Shown: piece by piece, positions 1-10,545 of the stretch
How the letters are laid out: every line of letters starts with the position of its first letter
Position numbering within the stretch: position 1 is the first letter of the stretch
Assembly (NCBI GenBank): GCA_015178975.1
Contig: WHVD01000015.1
Location: forward strand, 372,001-436,000
Origin: Hysterangium stoloniferum
Taxonomy: Eukaryota; Basidiomycota; Agaricomycetes; Hysterangiales; Hysterangiaceae
Direction: 5' to 3'
DNA length: 64,000 nt
The notes under the pieces: generated by a model
What the model saw: the letters and a program-made list of their open reading frames with translations, nothing else
Told to the model about the DNA's origin: nothing
Databases searched by the model: none
Translations under genes and position numbers: made by a program

Positions 1-60
1 GAGCGAGGCATGTCTGCATTGTTGGAGCGGCTTTATCCAGGTCTAACTTTCTTTCACTAG

Positions 61-563
61 CAACGGTTCTCGACCGCACATTTCAAAATATCGCACAGGA
101 AGCTGAATATGCTGGCGAAGCAGATATCGGGAAAGCCCCTCGACTATGCTATTTTGCAAATGGAATTCAGTGAAAAGCGTGCCGCGAAGCGTCTCAAAAG
201 TATGTTGATTGTAGCAAGGTCGCATGCGACGGAGAAAAAGAAGCTGGATAGATCCAAATTGATTGTCGGTGCGCTATTGGATGTTTTCTCCCGGTTCAGA
301 GATGTTTTTTAATACTTCGTGCAGCTGAATCATGGGTAAACAAGGGGAAGAGGAGGTTAAAGCGACTCGATATCAAAGGTCGAGGAAAGATGGGACTGAA
401 AGTCCATCCTGACTCGAGAATGACTGTAATTTTGAGGGAGGGGAAGACGGAGGAGGAGAAGAAGAATCTTCTATTCCAGAGACGACTAAAGAAGATTAGA
501 TCACCAGGTCTAATGAGGGAGGACAAGCCACTTGTCAATATAGCACCTAGATATATCTGGTAA
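61..563 (+). CDS. Mitochondrial ribosomal protein uL22m (L22), 5' partial
   Basis: The 3' part of a gene for the large-subunit mitoribosomal protein of the uL22 family, which lines the peptide exit tunnel. The window probably opens inside an intron whose acceptor AG is at 59-60. The first visible exon reads HRKLNMLAKQISGKPLDYA and continues with FSEKRAAKRLK, both typical of the family core. An intron of about 57 nt (GT near 267, AG near 323) joins to WVNKGKRRLKRLDIKGRG and then HPDSRMTVILREGK, the conserved beta-hairpin extension. The stop TAA is at 561-563. The start codon and mitochondrial presequence lie outside the window. Identity rests on the uL22 signature and is fairly sure; the exon edges are by eye. 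Confidence 0.82.
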
Positions 564-673
564 TATTATTCCATATCATTGTCCTCATTACTGTAAACTA
601 GTGGATTGAAAGTTAGAGCATTCTACGAAGTCAGCCACGTGACACGCGCTTGATTTCAACCTACACGTCAACG

Positions 674-2399
674 ATGCTATTTCACTCCTGGCATCGCTGG
701 TCAACGGCCTTGCTCCTTTCTCTTTCACTATCATGTACTGTTGTGCATGCAGATTCACCCTCTTTTGAAAACACTGCCGTTGTGCGCACCATCGAGCTGG
801 AGGAGGCATTGACTCATATCACTACACGATATTCAGTCCGAGCACTGCAGGACAATGTGAAGGAATATACTTTTGCACTGGGGGAAAAGGACGGAGCATT
901 AACGAGCTGGGTGGGAGCCAGTATCAAAGGGGGGGAACCGCTAGCGTTGAAGGAGAATGGATATGACAAGCACAGGTGTGTATGCATTTTCGAATTGCCA
1001 CTGGTGCCCATGTTGAACTGCATATAGCCGTTCATGGACCTACGTGGCTACTTTACCAGAACCACTCAAGTCCCTCGGGGACGTGACGCTTGAGTTTAAG
1101 ACGGTACAATCCAACGCAGGGACACCATTACCAGCGATGGTCGCTCAGGAAAACCCTCAGTCTTTGAAATACAGCACTGACTTATTCGTTATAAGCCCCT
1201 ATGCGACTACTATTCAGCGGACAAAGGTTCGGTACGTATATGTCGTATGGAATTCGCGATAGATACCGTCCTAAACGTTGAGGTCAGAACGCCGACTCCC
1301 CAGATTCATGACTACAGCCAGCCAACAGCTCTCCCATCATTCACCGAGGAAGAAAAATCTGCGTCCAAGAGTGGGTCAACCATCACGTATGGACCATATA
1401 GCAATATTCCGCCATCCGCAAACTCTGAATTCTCCAAGACGACGCAGCAACGCATCTCAATACACTACGAGATTGATCGCCCCGTCCTACGCGTCCTTTC
1501 CCTTAATCGCATCGCCGAAGTGAGCCATTGGGGATCTAATCTCAACATCCAGGACGAAATTCATCTGAAGAACGACGGTGCGAAGCTGAAGGGTCAATTC
1601 TCCCGTCTATTGCACCAGGTTCAATCTTTTCAAAAACGCCCCATGTACGGCACCCTAACGGGCCTGAGGCTCCACCTTCCGGCTGGGATATCGGATCCCT
1701 ATTTCATCGACCTGAATGGCAACGTTTCAACGTCGAGTTTCCGGCCTTCTCCCTCGTCGCCAAAATCTGTATCACTCAAAAATCAACCCGTCCAATTCAG
1801 CATTTTGGAGTTGAAGCCAAGATACCCTATTGTAGGAGGTTGGAGCTATAATTTCACTTTAGGATGGGACGCCCCCCTTGGAGATTCTGTCAAGTATGAT
1901 GCTAAAAGGGACAGATATGTGCTTGGTGTGCCCTTTTGGACCCCGATTCCTGGTGCTTCAGTCGACGAGGCAGAAGTAACTGTTATTTTGCCTGAGGGTG
2001 CTACGTAAGTACTCCATCGACAATCCTCGGTATTTAATCTGACGCATTTTTCTCAGTGACGTAGAGGTGTTTGAACCATTCGCGATGCGTAGCGTTCTGC
2101 GGACTGTTATAGTTAGCTACTTGGACACCACTGGACGCCCGGCTATTGTCTTCAATAAGGATAGGATCACCGACAGTCAGACGAATATGATTTATGTATG
2201 TAGCCCGTTCTTTTCCTTTAATCAGCGTTCAAGTTTTACCGACGCCATTATTTCTTAGGTGACTTACAAAATTCCACTCACCGCACATTTGAAAAAACCG
2301 GTCGCCGTTGGCACTGCCATGCTAGGAGTATTTATTCTTGCATTATTTGCTAGACGGGTTGACCCGCGGATTGGAAGTAGCATTTCGAAGAAGAAATAA
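674..2399 (+). CDS. OST1: Ribophorin I / OST subunit Ost1
   Basis: Non-catalytic subunit of the ER oligosaccharyltransferase, which moves glycan from dolichol to Asn-X-Ser/Thr. ATG 674 opens a signal peptide (HRWSTALLLSLSLSCTVVHA). Five exons are inferred: 674-975, 1028-1235, 1283-2004, 2057-2195 and 2259-2399. Family landmarks are ITYGPYSNIPP, RIAEVSHWGSNLNIQDE, the GNVSTSSFRP segment, PRYPIVGGWSYNF, VILPEGA and SYLDTTGRPAIV. One C-terminal membrane helix (VAVGTAMLGVFILALFA) is followed by a basic tail ending in KKK, which fits an ER membrane protein with a lumenal body. Of several donors near 1226-1240, the one at 1236 was chosen because it alone keeps frame with exon 3. TAA is at 2397-2399. 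The next gene lies beyond a 750-bp gap. Confidence 0.9.
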
Positions 2400-3153
2400 A
2401 GGTACCACCTGTTGAAATTACATCACATTTGAAAACAAATATGTGCGAGTTGTTTGTGCTAAGGCAGGACTTGGACGTTTAGTCGGCATCGTGTTTTTGA
2501 AGCCGCCGTCTCAGACTACCTGGCTAAACGTCAACTGGCGTATGTAAGATGAATCTTTGAGGGAAATGGAGGGGAATGTTCTGTACACACTCGCGGTGCG
2601 GATATGGCCACCCAAGGATATATGCGTAAGGCTGCGCTTGTGTCGGATCCCCCCAAAACGGGGCGTCCCCGTGGAGGGGCTGAGTTCTGCCTACTGAACA
2701 CCGAGCGCATCTCTTCTCCTGGATGTCAGGTAGCCCGTTTCCTAGTATTATCCCCGGCCTTTAATGGAACGGAGCCAAAGGCCGGGGAGGGCAAGACACG
2801 ATGAGGGTCAGTATTACAAGGCTGTTGTCAATAGAACGGGGAGTATCAGGTAGAGATTGAAGTCCAAAAGTTTTTGAAGTAGTCACACGGTCTCATAAAA
2901 GTTGATGAGATTTTGATTATGGCCGGAGGTGGATCTCACTGCATCAGTGTCCTCTGTTTTACTTGGGCTCGAGACAAATGGCATGCATGGGAAAATGAGT
3001 TATTACATTGTTGCGTACAATGGGGTGATGCTAGATGATGTGTAGGTACAAGACAGCTCCCGATGCAGAAAGCGAAAGCAATGTAATAACAGCGTTCAAA
3101 AAAAGAATACATAATTGTGAAGGTTAGAAAACGAAATTCGGATCGTCGGAGCT
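2400..3153. other. Intergenic, convergent gene ends, no gene seen
   Basis: This holds the 3' flank of OST1 and the 3' flank of the minus-strand zinc-finger gene. The short ORF at 2604-2804 has no recognisable domain and no intron-linked partner. I see nothing else. Confidence 0.5.
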
Positions 3154-4292
3154 CAATAGTAATCGTCTTCACTGTCCATCTCTACCATATGGAACTGTCC
3201 CTTTGGCTTTTTCGGGAACTTTGTCGGAGGTCTCCCTCGTTTTTGGGCCTTTTCGCTAAAACAGCAAACCATGTGTCAGTTTCGGTCGAAAAAAAAACGG
3301 ATCTTTCCCTGAAAATATATACATACCAAGCGCTGGTCTGCTTGTGGCGGGTTAGGCTGTCCTTGCGGTTGCTGCTGAAAACTGTCCCGCAGTCTGGGCA
3401 GCGGCCGGTGTGGGAGAGATTATCTTGGATCCGCTCGTGCTTCTCGCGCGACGTGACGACCTGTGCCTGGCCGTATGACAATTGTCCCCGTGCGATCAGC
3501 GCAAGTTCCTCGGGGGCATGGTCGCTCTCGGCATGGCGGTTCAGGGTCGCATACACGGACCAGCCCTGGTCCCACGCCGCACACCGCTCGCCCGTCGCCG
3601 CGGACACGTACGTGCAGTAAAACCGGCTGCCCTTGCGGACGCCAAACTTGGATTTTTGGATGTCGTGGTCGTGTGTGGTGGTGGTGGTGGTGGGCGGCTG
3701 GGCGGAGATGCTCGCGCGCCTTTGGGACGCTGCTCCCGCTAAAAATAGACGGTCAGATTGGCGCCGGAATATTTTAGATATTTAAATAGACTCACGCATT
3801 AGGGAAGATCTGCCGTCATCGAGGTCATGTGCGTGCTGTCTCCGCTCTCTACAGAAAATAGGTAAGGGGGGAGGTAAAAGATGGCTATGACGGTGCGTAC
3901 TTGGAATCAGCAGTAGCATATCGTGGTGGAGTGCTATCGTCGTAGTAGCCTCTATCATGCGATGGCCGGTAGGCGGAAGAGGGAGTGTCAAGGTATTTTG
4001 GTGAAGGCTTTAGGGAGTCCTGGGCCCATTTCGCAGAGGAAATGTGGGGAAGGTTCTCTCTGGGTGATGGTGCGAGGTGACGGATGGGAGGAAGTTTTGT
4101 GGACCAAGATTGGGGCGAAGGTGAGCGGTAGTAGGAGCTGTTTGGTGAACCACTCGAAGCTGAGCTGGAGTATGGAGATGGGGATGGGGATGCCATAAAG
4201 CGAGGCTGGGCAGGAATGTGGAGGGGCCCTGGGAAACGCCTGTCATCGCGGCGAGAGGAACTTGTTGTGTATGAGGTGTAGTCGGCGTACAT
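3154..4292 (-). CDS. C2H2-type / AT-hook-like basic protein, uncharacterised
   Basis: Four exons on the minus strand by eye: 4292-3901, 3848-3796, 3729-3327 and 3255-3154. The start MYADYTSYTTSSSRR was chosen because the N-terminus from there is a Ser/Pro/Tyr-rich disordered region (ASPSPSPYSSSASS, SPNSSYYRSPSPQSW) typical of nuclear regulators. The third exon holds two Cys/His clusters. One starts at RFYCTY and ends at LNRHAESDH; the other is RCPDCGTVFSSNRKDSLTRH. The C-terminus has KRGRPPTKFPKK, close to an AT-hook core (RGRP), then an acidic tail. This suggests a DNA-binding protein, but the zinc ligands are not a textbook C2H2 and no named orthologue is recognised. The exon 2/3 junction was set by frame; an acceptor 7-8 nt upstream would put the zinc-finger frame out of register. 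Confidence 0.6.
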
Positions 4293-5764
4293 ATTCAAAG
4301 AGGAAAATCTGTGGTGTGCAAGCTGGGTCGATCGGCGTCGTCTTTGTGGAAACGGTACTGGTATGATGATGGGCAATTTTGCTTCCGGTTTTATGGTGTT
4401 GTACCACCTTAGTGCCGTATGTGGACAAGATGCTGTTAATTGTAACATTGTGCGGGAAAGAATGTGTCATTTGCACAATAAGGCCGAAAAGGGAAGAAGG
4501 GGGTTCCCGGATATAGAAGGAGCCTTTTTGGACCTGACAAACACGGAACCGGGCCCCGAAGATCTTGATGTCATTATGCCACATCGAGATACTGGGACTG
4601 CTTAAAAAATGAAAGAAACCTACAAAGTATCAGGTGACGACGAGGAGTCAGTTCGACCACCGGGTCGAGGCAGCGGCCGGGTGTTGTTGTAGACGCTACA
4701 TTCCAGTCAGGAATGCAAAGGACATGCACTCTAGGACATAGCTGACGGATTTGGCAAACAACAAGCAGCCGGCGGGTAGCCTGAGAACCAAGTTCCAAAT
4801 AAGGAAGGCTTTGTGCTAAGCCTTGTTTGGAAGAAGAGACTATTTACTCTGTCTATTACCACCAGTAGTATCACAAATCAATCATATTTACCCCTCAAAT
4901 TCGATCTAGCTCCACAAACTAATAGTTGGAGCCATCGAGAACAGAGCCTTCCCCCCTCGCGGCATCCGGGAATCAGGCTCATTTTGGGGATGATGTTGAA
5001 TCCTCTTCCCTGGGGTGCTACCGCTGCGCCACGACGCTCTCAGAGATAGATTCTGAAGATAGCCGGCCGCTGAGGGCCTAGACTACCCTTCCCACCGAAT
5101 ACGGAACACAAAAAGTCACCCCGACCATTTTCAGACCCAAGACTTGAAAATGACCCGTCACGATGTGGAAGCCTGTTTTGACAGTGCATAGCGGGATCGC
5201 AAAATTTGCACAGTTCTCGTTGTCGTTGCATGATCTATTTGCGTGCGCGATACCAGCAAGAGACATGTTGACAGTTAAAATCTCGCCGAGTATAGACGGG
5301 CATAAATTTAAAATTCAAAGCGGCGGGCTATACAATAATGACATTTCCTTCAGGCTTGGTTTGGTCTTCCCCTATAGATCTACCTTCTCATACCACGAAA
5401 ACCACCGATGTGGTCATTGACAACGGATCCAGAAGCGGATCCAGAACATGGACATGGAATACCGTTTATTTTATGATGCATATGGACAGGAATGCTATGA
5501 AGACTGCGCGTATGGTGTCCGACCGGTCGTATACACGTCACCCAAGTCGAACAAAAAGCCCGGCAGCTTCCTTTCATATATGACAATTTCCTACGTCGTT
5601 AACGAACATCCGAAGCGGAGAATGAATTACATTCCAAATCCGGTCCAATGGGAAGTAGCGCACCGATGATGTACCACAGCTTCCAAATGCGGCGAACAAA
5701 AAGTAAGAGATCACGGAAAAAGCTCCAACCCTGTTAACACCGGAAGATCAACGATCTTACGATC
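4293..5764. other. 1.5-kb stretch without a supported gene
   Basis: This lies upstream of the zinc-finger gene and downstream of SWC4. The plus-strand ORFs at 5163-5420, 5338-5583 and 5448-5669 overlap in different frames. The 5338 ORF contains TTDVVIDNGS, faintly like the phosphate-binding start of actin-related proteins, but nothing downstream continues an actin fold. It may be a decayed fragment or chance. Confidence 0.4.
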
Positions 5765-7690
5765 TCAAGTCTTCCTTGCTCTCTTGGTGCTTCGGCTGGC
5801 GCGGGTAGCTGCCGTTGCTGAAGTTTCCACAGAGGATATTGACAGTGATCGCTTGTGACTCGAGGACTACAATTAGACACGTTTGGTCAGTTTGCATGCA
5901 TATCGAGGAGTAACAAGGTGTGCTTGCCTGTCTTCGAGAGGTACCCTCGTTCACAGTGTCAGGGACAGCCACCGATTCTTCACGATCCACCTCCATGACG
6001 TCCGCCGTGCCATCCTCATTTGCAGGCACGTCTCCAGCCCTACCTCCGCCTGACTCTTCTTCACCCTCTCCCGCCCCATCCTGAACGTCCTCCTCTACAA
6101 CTAGTCCAAGCAGTTTCTTCTGAGTCTTGATCTCCTGTTCAAGTCTATCGACTGATTTCTTGGTGTCAATTAGAGCAGCAGCAGCTTCCACTACACTCTC
6201 CATAAGCTGGATGTTATCCTTAGTCGGCATAACTAAGCGTGTAAGCGACACCCCCAGCTCGGCGAGGAGCGCCGTAACTTTGGGAGCAATACTGGCTTTG
6301 GGATAGGGCATCCTGCTAGAGCGGAGATGCGCAGGCAGATGTGTCGTCTTAGTGGAGGGCGCCGTTGACAGGGACGCGTCCTCGCGAGTGATGCAGTTTA
6401 AGGCATCTGGGGTATAATAATAAGATACACGAGTTCAAGTCGTCGATGGAATACATTCACCTTGAGCAATTTGTTTGGCTGATAGCACCTTTCGGGGAGG
6501 AGCGGAGGATGGTCCCGCCGAGGAAGGACTATCACCATCCAGGCCGTCACCTCTCTTTTTCTTCTTTCGGGGATCAATAAAAAGCCCCGAGAAGGCTTCT
6601 TCGTCTGGCTGGTGGACGTTGAGGCCACTCTCGATACCAGCAACAGTCTTCATCAGGTCTTCACGCTCTTTGGCGAATCGGCGTTCTGTCTGCTCCAAAC
6701 GTTTGATTTCAACATATAAACCTTCCTCTTCCGCGATCTGCTCCGGAGTCCGTGCAAAAAGACTCGCCACGTACATCTTACGCGTTCGTTCGCGTTCTGC
6801 GATACGTTAGTTCATGACAGCATTCAGAAATATTACAAAGACGCCAACCTTTATCAAACTGGTAGCTATTCAATAGGGATATTTTAGCAGATTCATCCCC
6901 AGTCCAAGGGCGACTTCGAATAAGCTTTCGACAGACGCTGTAATAACGCGCTTTCAGATCCTAGAAGAGATCAATGACGTTGATGCATTTTAGGGTCACC
7001 ACACACCTCTAATGATCTTCCTGGCCCCCCAGGAAAGTCATAGCGGTCGGCAATAATGTAAAATCTCATGTCATATTCCTTTACCAATGAGAAAAGGTAG
7101 TCGGTTTCCTCCTGGGTCCATTCCTCGTCTGTGCACAATGAAATTTAAATTTGTATTCGACACATGTCGTCTCAAACTCTCCACCTTTCAACAGGGTCGC
7201 ATATTCCTCCTCTGTATAGCTATATACAGTTGACGATGTGTTGTACTTTGCGAACGGATACGCTACATTACGTAAGCCAGATGCAGGCGCAACACTTGAA
7301 TTGGCGTTACCTGCAGGTTGTTCTTCCCTTACTTTCTCCCAATGGCCTAGCCTTAATGAGTCCTTCCGTGCGCTATTTGTGAATGGCCGCCACTCCCTAA
7401 AGAGGGGGAGCGTTTTAATAAGGAAGGGCCACTGCAAACAACGAAAAATCATAGCAGGCCTACCACCGTACTTTTCCTCTTCCTAGATCCGGTTTCTGCT
7501 TGAGCTTAGGTTTGGCACGCTGTACCGCCGCAAGAGACGGCGCGTGGTCGCCGATGAGCGAATAAAGCTCTCTGGAGATACCTTCTGGTTTTTGCGCCTT
7601 CGGGGGCTTTTTGGGTGCAGCATGTGCGGGGATCGAGGAGGGCCCGGGTAACGAAAGAATGTCGCGGATATCTGCGCCGCTCGCTGCCAT
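5765..7690 (-). CDS. SWC4: SWR1/NuA4 complex subunit Swc4 (DMAP1 family)
   Basis: Shared subunit of the NuA4 acetyltransferase and the SWR1 H2A.Z-loading remodeller, acting in the nucleus. Start ATG 7690 gives MAASGADIRDILSLPG, followed by EGISRELYSLIGDHAPSL and KPKLKQKPDLG, which are hallmarks of the Swc4/DMAP1 N-terminus. Later exons give the SANT-like segment (DEEWTQEETDYLFSL, then DMRFYIIADRYDFP and DLKARYYSVCRKL). They continue with RTRKMYVASLFARTPEQI, a coiled-coil helix, and the DMAP1 C-terminal domain (VTALLAELGVSLTRLVMPT). An acidic stretch and a short Ser-rich basic tail end at TGA 5767-5765. At least seven introns are visible; one near 6980-7010 separates the SANT-helix exons. The gene is divergent from tRNase Z, 145 bp away. 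Confidence 0.88.
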
Positions 7691-7835
7691 TGTGGAAAGT
7701 ATTGGCCCTTTGAGACCACAGATGAAGGTGGCGAGAGGGGAGTGAGATTACGTAAATTATTGCGGGGTTCGAAATAGTTTGCCTAAGGGTAAAAACTCCA
7801 CGAAAGTCTGCAAGCCAAGGTGTATATACATTTGG

Positions 7836-9114
7836 ATGCTGTCTTCCTTCAATATAACGTTCTTGGGAACTGCTTCCGCGCAGCCCTCGTCGACGCGGAA
7901 CCATTCTGCGCTAGCTCTTAGACTGGGCTCTGATGTTTGGCTGTTTGATTGTGGAGAGTCAACGCAGAAGCAAATACAGGCCAGCAAAGGGATCAAAATG
8001 GGTAAGATCAATAAGATATTCATTACTCATACGCATGGTACGCTTTGTGACAATGCTTTTTTGTGTTGATATTCAAGCTAGACATCTCAATTTTCAGGCG
8101 ATCACATATTTGGTCTATTGCCTCTCATGGCAAGCTGTCTAAACGGTGCAGGCGGTACTGTTGACGGTATAGAAGATCCACGGGCAATTGTTAATGAGGC
8201 TGATGATTTTGAGGTTGGTGATTCTGCATGGTCAGTTGTGAGTGATTAAAATCAATCGTCGTCGTACGTAGCGGATGGAGATATACGGTCCACTAGGCAC
8301 ACGTGCTTATGTGCGAGGTGGCTTAAGGTGGACACACTGCACACTTGGGGGCAAATTTATTGTACATGAGTTGCTTTTCCCACATGATCCAGATCTTGGT
8401 GAAGAGGTTGGAATCCCGCAGCATGCATCTGAGATTCAAGGCCAGAATATCCGTCCTGATTCGGAAGGCATCTGGCGCAACATCTTCAAGGACTCTTTAC
8501 TATCTGTTTCAGCTGCACCTATATACCATTCGGCGCCATGCATTGGCTATGTTGTTGCAGAATCTCCCATACCAGGCAAGATAGACATGTCTATATATCG
8601 ACCGCATATCTTACGAAATAAGGCGCCAATGTCCCTGCTGAGCAAGTTACAAGCTGGTGAACGTGTGGTTCTACCAGATAATACTGTCCTCGAGCCACCG
8701 CCACGACGACCGGGTCGTAGAGTTGCCATATTAGGCGATACCTATGATCCTTCACCTATTGCAGACTTAGCTGCAAATGTTGACGTCCTCATCCATGAAG
8801 CAACCAATGCCCATCTTCCCGGAATAGACCCTAACACAAAACTAGAAGAGAGCTTTCAATCGGTAGAGGTGCGAACAAAGTCTCGAGGACACTCTACCCC
8901 GCAGATGGCTGGTGCATTTGCCCGACGCATTAATGCGAAAAAGCTGATATTAAATCATTTTTCTGCGCGATACCGGGGGGATGATGATTGTGATGATGAG
9001 GCCCGCAAAGTGATGGAAGGTATTAGGGAGCTGGCGAAGGCCACATTTGGTTCATCTGAAGTTGTTTGTGCACGGGATTGGATGAGCTTTGATGTAGAGA
9101 AACCAGCACAGTAG
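7836..9114 (+). CDS. tRNase Z (ribonuclease Z, short-form type)
   Basis: Endonuclease that removes the 3' trailer of tRNA precursors; a metallo-beta-lactamase fold. Exons are 7836-8037, 8098-8213 and 8272-9114. ATG 7836 was chosen because it directly precedes the first beta strand ([14 protein letters not shown]); the upstream frame has only a TTG. The zinc site is spread over the first splice: ITHTHG joins DHIFGLLPL to restore HxHxDH. Other metal ligands are in [31 protein letters not shown] and [10 protein letters not shown]. Total length is about 385 residues, that of the short ELAC1/RNase Z form rather than the roughly 800-residue fungal Trz1, so a second long-form gene would be expected elsewhere. 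No mitochondrial presequence is obvious. Confidence 0.88.
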
Positions 9115-9169
9115 TAAAAATACAGCATAGTAAACATACACTAGCAGACAGATTCTTTTCTCGTAGACA

Positions 9170-10403
9170 TTAGCTTGGCGGGGCTACTGCCTGAGGATCT
9201 TCCCCGTCGCTTGCTTCTCCCTCTTCCAATTCCTCTTGTTCTGGCCGACCATTGGTAGGAGCGGAAGTCTGTGGCGATTGTTCGGGAACCTCTCCCATCT
9301 CGATATCCTCGTGTTCTTCCCCCTCCTCGCCTTCTTCCGGTTTAAAAGGCGCGGGAGAAGATACAATTGATGGCGGTACAGAGGACGCCGGAGATCCCTG
9401 TTCAGTATCTCTTAGCCGTTCCAAAGCGTTTTTAGGCAAAAATGGTTTCGCCGCTGGGTTCAGGGTAGTAGAGGGAACTCCTTCACTCTCGTCGCCTTCC
9501 TCGTCCTGGTCTCTAGCCTCTCGTTCACGTGCTCTGTCTCGGCGTTCGTCATCACGATCTTCACGGTCCTCTCGCTGTATATCTTCATCTACGGCAGCTT
9601 CTCCAGAGGCGCCTTCCCCGGCCAGATCGTTAACAATCTGGATGTCGGGTTCTTTATCCATTTGGCGAAGGACTTGTAAGGAAGAAACAATCTGATCAAG
9701 AGCAATTTTTCGTGCGTGCATCATTCTTGCTTTATGGTCATTATCTTCATGTATGGCCAGCGTCTCCTCCTGTATCGAGTCGATGCCACTGTACTTTGTA
9801 AATGAAATAGTCGAGAACTGAACAAAAAACAACTGACGCTTGCAGCTCTGCTCGAGTGGGCAGCAAATTCACTTTCTCCGCTACTTGATCATATTCAATC
9901 TTCCGCCTGCGCAGCATTTGCTCCTCTTCCAAGGTGACCTTCAACTTTGCAATTTCTCGTCTTGTAACGTCATGTTCTTGTGCTACTACAGGTTTAGCAA
10001 AAGACGCCTGGGATAAAACCCAGAGCTCACCGATCCTCTCCTTCTCCCTCTCATATTCAAGGACTTGTCTGGCTTCTGCTTGGCAAACCAAAGCACTTTT
10101 CTGTAGCGACATCTGAAATGTGGCGATCTCTGCAAGAAGTGATTCTCGAGCCCCCTCTGAGGATGTCTCATCTCCTTTGACTTTTTGAGATAGCTCAACG
10201 GGTTCTGCTGCAATGACATATGCATGAAACTTTTTGATAAGTTTTCGTAATCCTCTCTCATCAGATATTATTCGAAGGTGTATGAGGGCATCTGTGGACG
10301 ACACGATTACTGAAAGAAACTACGGCATGATTGTACTAGCATTACCTTCTTCCTCCTGAGTTAATGGCGGTGCTACATAACTTCCATCTTCAGTGGTATC
10401 CAT
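9170..10403 (-). CDS. THO complex subunit 7 (Thoc7 family)
   Basis: Component of the THO/TREX complex that couples transcription to mRNA export. ATG 10403 gives MDTTEDGSYVAPPL. A small intron (10345-10310) leads into STDALIHLRIISDERGLRKL and a long helical region (LAEIATFQMSLQKSALVCQ, REIAKLKVTLEEEQMLRRR). The EYDQVAEKVNLLPTRAELQ block matches the Thoc7 EYDxLAK..PxR signature. The last exon starts SGIDSIQEETLAI and ends in a highly charged tail (REDREDRDDERRDRARERE, then EEGEEGEEHEDIEMGE), longer than in animals. The second intron works in frame only as a GC-AG intron (9839-9794) or by dropping the LLPTRAELQ block. The gene is tail-to-tail with tRNase Z, 55 bp apart. Confidence 0.78.
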
Positions 10404-10545
10404 TTGTTGGGAGGCGGAAAGTCTACGTCACGTGACGTTTCTGGCAACGTCACATGACTTTGAACCAAACGCGTACTACTTGCTCTCGGTTCATTGCAAT
10501 ACATTCAACAAGGTCCACTACGGCCTTCAACACGTACATAGTGGT

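Noticed and set aside
5163..5669. Actin-related protein gene suggested by VVIDNGS
   Set aside because: Only one short motif fits; the following frames give no actin fold and conflict with each other.
9252..9695. Ser-rich plus ORF opposite THOC7
   Set aside because: It is the reverse complement of the acidic/Arg-rich THOC7 tail.
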